Source: Chlorobium sp.
GTDB taxonomy: Bacteria > Bacteroidota > Chlorobiia > Chlorobiales > Chlorobiaceae
Reading direction: 5' to 3'
Assembly (NCBI GenBank): GCA_005843815.1
Contig: SZYA01000069.1
Coordinates: forward strand, 1 to 43,184
DNA length: 43,184 nt
Within the stretch, counting starts at the first letter, position 1, and every line of letters begins with the position of its first letter. The notes beneath the pieces were generated by a model. It was not told the DNA's origin. It was given only the letters and a program-made list of their open reading frames with translations, and ran no database searches. Both the position numbers and the translations under genes were made by a program. This document shows positions 41,483 through 43,184 of the stretch, piece by piece.

Positions 41483-43042
41483 ATGCTCTCAACACTCACC
41501 GCTGCTGCACTGATTGGGATTGATGCCCTCAAAGTTACTGTAGAAATAAATGTTACCTCCGGCATTCCCTCCTTCACCGTTGTGGGATTGCCGGACAATG
41601 CTATCAGGGAGAGCCGGGAGAGAATTCTGACTGCCATAAGAAATTCAGGGTTTATCATTCCGCCAAAAAAAATTACGGTCAACCTTGCTCCTGCTGATAT
41701 TAAAAAAGAGGGTACCGCCTTTGATCTCCCGATTGCCATCGGACTGCTTGGCTCGCTTGATCTTATCAGCAACCGGTTTGAGGATACCCTGATTATGGGT
41801 GAACTGGCACTTGATGGCTCACTGCGAAGAATCAACGGAGCGCTGCCGGTAGCAATGATGGCAGGAAAAGAGCAGATAAAGCGGCTGATTGTGCCGTTGC
41901 CGAACGCGCCCGAAGCGGCGGTAGCCGTATCAGCATCACATTGTTCCACTATTGAAGTCTATGGAGTTGAAACCCTGAATGAAACTGTCGCCCTTATGGG
42001 GGGAACCGCTCTCCCCAAACCGGTAACCGTCAATGTGGCGGAGCTGTTTGAGGGAGAGCAGGAGTACCCTGTTGATTTTGCAGATATCAAGGGGCAGGGC
42101 GCGGCAAAAAAAGCGCTGGAAATTGCAGCGGCTGGCGGCCATAATGTTATTATGATCGGCCCTCCCGGCAGTGGAAAAACCATGCTTGCGAAAGCGTTGC
42201 CAGCTATTCTGCCGCCTCTTGGTTTTGAAGAGTCACTGGAAACCACCAAAATCTACTCGGTGGCAAATTTGCTGGAAAAAGATCGCCCGCTGATGGTCAG
42301 ACGGCCATTCCGCAGCCCCCACCATACCACAAGCAATGTGGCGTTGATCGGCGGCGGAGCAACAGCCAAACCCGGCGAGGTGAGCCTTGCCCACAATGGC
42401 ATTCTTTTTCTCGATGAGCTGCCTGAATTCAGCCGCAACGCCCTCGAAGTGCTCCGTCAACCACTTGAAGATCGGGAGGTCATCGTCTCAAGAGTTGCCA
42501 TTACCACAAAATATCCGGCAGGCTTTATGCTGATTGCCGCCATGAACCCCAGCCCCGCAGGAGCACTGAAAGACCGGGACGGCAATTTGACCGCCCCTCC
42601 CCGGCTGATTCAGCGCTACCTTTCAAAAATATCAGGCCCCCTGCTTGACCGTATTGATATTCATATCGACGTACCGAAAGTCGAAAACTCCGACCTCTTT
42701 ACCTCTTCAACCGCCGAAAATTCCTCCACCATCCGGCAGCGGGTGATCGCCGCCCGCAACATCCAGCAACAGCGGTTTGCCACCACAGCATCCCCAAAAA
42801 TCTATACCAATGCCCAGATGAACACGCGGCAGATCAAGAGCTTCTGCAGGCTCGACCGGGAGAGCTCCCAAAAATTGATGGACGCCATGAACCGTATGAA
42901 CCTCTCTGCACGGGCGCATGACCGAATCATCAAGGTAAGCCGCACCATCGCCGACCTCGACGGCTCCGAACAGATTGCCATGAAACACCTTATCCAGGGC
43001 ATACAGTACCGCAACCTTGACCGCGATTTCTGGAGCTTCTGA
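41483..43042 (+). CDS. comM: ComM/YifB-family Mg-chelatase-like AAA+ ATPase
   Basis: The frame is open from a TTG at 41456, but MLSTLTAAALIGIDA at the ATG at 41483 is the family N terminus (519 residues). The N-terminal LonB/ChlI-type domain (about 1-165, FTVVGLPDNAIRESRERI) precedes the AAA+ module: Walker A GPPGSGKTM, FRSPHHTTSNVALIGGG, Walker B ILFLDELPEF, and the SGPLLDRIDIHIDVP motif. ComM is a helicase that promotes branch migration during integration of transformed DNA. The Cys cluster that many relatives carry after AMNP (CPCGYYG ... C-x-C) is replaced by SPAGALKDRDGNLTAPP, so no zinc site is present. It is probably monocistronic, with no clear Shine-Dalgarno. Confidence 0.93.
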   Translation: MLSTLTAAALIGIDALKVTVEINVTSGIPSFTVVGLPDNAIRESRERILTAIRNSGFIIPPKKITVNLAPADIKKEGTAFDLPIAIGLLGSLDLISNRFEDTLIMGELALDGSLRRINGALPVAMMAGKEQIKRLIVPLPNAPEAAVAVSASHCSTIEVYGVETLNETVALMGGTALPKPVTVNVAELFEGEQEYPVDFADIKGQGAAKKALEIAAAGGHNVIMIGPPGSGKTMLAKALPAILPPLGFEESLETTKIYSVANLLEKDRPLMVRRPFRSPHHTTSNVALIGGGATAKPGEVSLAHNGILFLDELPEFSRNALEVLRQPLEDREVIVSRVAITTKYPAGFMLIAAMNPSPAGALKDRDGNLTAPPRLIQRYLSKISGPLLDRIDIHIDVPKVENSDLFTSSTAENSSTIRQRVIAARNIQQQRFATTASPKIYTNAQMNTRQIKSFCRLDRESSQKLMDAMNRMNLSARAHDRIIKVSRTIADLDGSEQIAMKHLIQGIQYRNLDRDFWSF

Positions 43043-43184
43043 GTGGGATGCCCCCAATCGTCAAGACTGGCCTTGAGTTCATCTACAATTTCCTCCGTCA
43101 CCTGAGAGCCCCAGAACATGAAGGCTCACCAAAAAGGTGCAGAGAAATTTGCTGTTGACTGCCTATATTTCCGCCTCAATATTC
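43043..43184. other. Right-end tail, nothing identified
   Basis: Bases 43043-43184 follow the comM stop codon. A minus-strand frame from 43119 begins MFWGSQVTEEIVDELKASLD, which is protein-like for about 20 residues before running antisense into comM. It could be a remnant of a gene, but no family was recognised. Confidence 0.35.

Noticed and set aside
42802..43119. 105-codon minus-strand frame at the right end
   Set aside because: Its first 20 residues look protein-like, but most of it is antisense to the ComM gene. Treated as possible remnant, not as a gene.

Overview
The window looks like a chromosomal segment of a green sulfur bacterium (Chlorobiaceae, Chlorobium-like). The strongest markers are PscC, the tri-helical membrane cytochrome of the type I reaction centre (40186-40836), and a single-chain pyruvate:ferredoxin oxidoreductase (26905-30453), which in these organisms runs as pyruvate synthase. 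A split glycine decarboxylase subunit (gcvPA), ResB/ResC-type cytochrome c maturation and a fused TreS-maltokinase next to GlgE fit the same group. No tRNA, rRNA, CRISPR array or intact insertion sequence was found.

Layout. 1-10007 is mostly an envelope and electron-transfer region: the N-terminal 648 codons of a very large repeat protein (minus strand, open at the left edge); a TlpA - DUF4266 - DUF3570 operon; a monohaem cytochrome fused to a probable outer-membrane barrel with Cyc2-like layout; a cytochrome c5-like protein; the resB-resC pair; and a secreted Fibrobacter-type paralogous domain protein. 10083-13966 holds mnmE preceded, in one tightly packed minus-strand run, by an OLD-family ATPase/TOPRIM nuclease, a 17-codon leader ORF and a MazE/MazF-type toxin-antitoxin pair. 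14261-30453 is largely housekeeping and central metabolism: mazG, treS-mak, glgE, prfB with its programmed frameshift, a metallophosphoesterase, dapA, gcvPA, gcvH, rlmB and nifJ. 30522-37000 is a minus-strand series (hpf, terminator, hprK, peptide-type ABC binding protein, permease, ruvB, TPR protein) with several overlapping genes. 37081-39649 carries a XerC/D-type recombinase, a DUF4905-like protein and a methyltransferase; queF, pscC, a deleted ppc remnant and a ComM/YifB ATPase complete the window.

The most unusual observation is a shared promoter architecture. Upstream of the giant repeat protein, the tlpA operon and the Fibrobacter-type protein lie four 11-bp-phased TTAAG-type repeats, all in the same orientation to the gene, each followed by exactly 11 nt and a TATNNT -10-like hexamer. 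This matches the geometry of PhoB/OmpR-family operators (and, read on the other strand, the CTTAA core of cyanobacterial Pho boxes), and it suggests one response regulator controls three surface or envelope loci. Other points of interest are the Cyc2-like porin-cytochrome with a possible structured leader, the OLD/MazEF module, the Cys-Gly-Cys tail of the DUF4266 lipoprotein, and a ppc gene reduced to its two ends.
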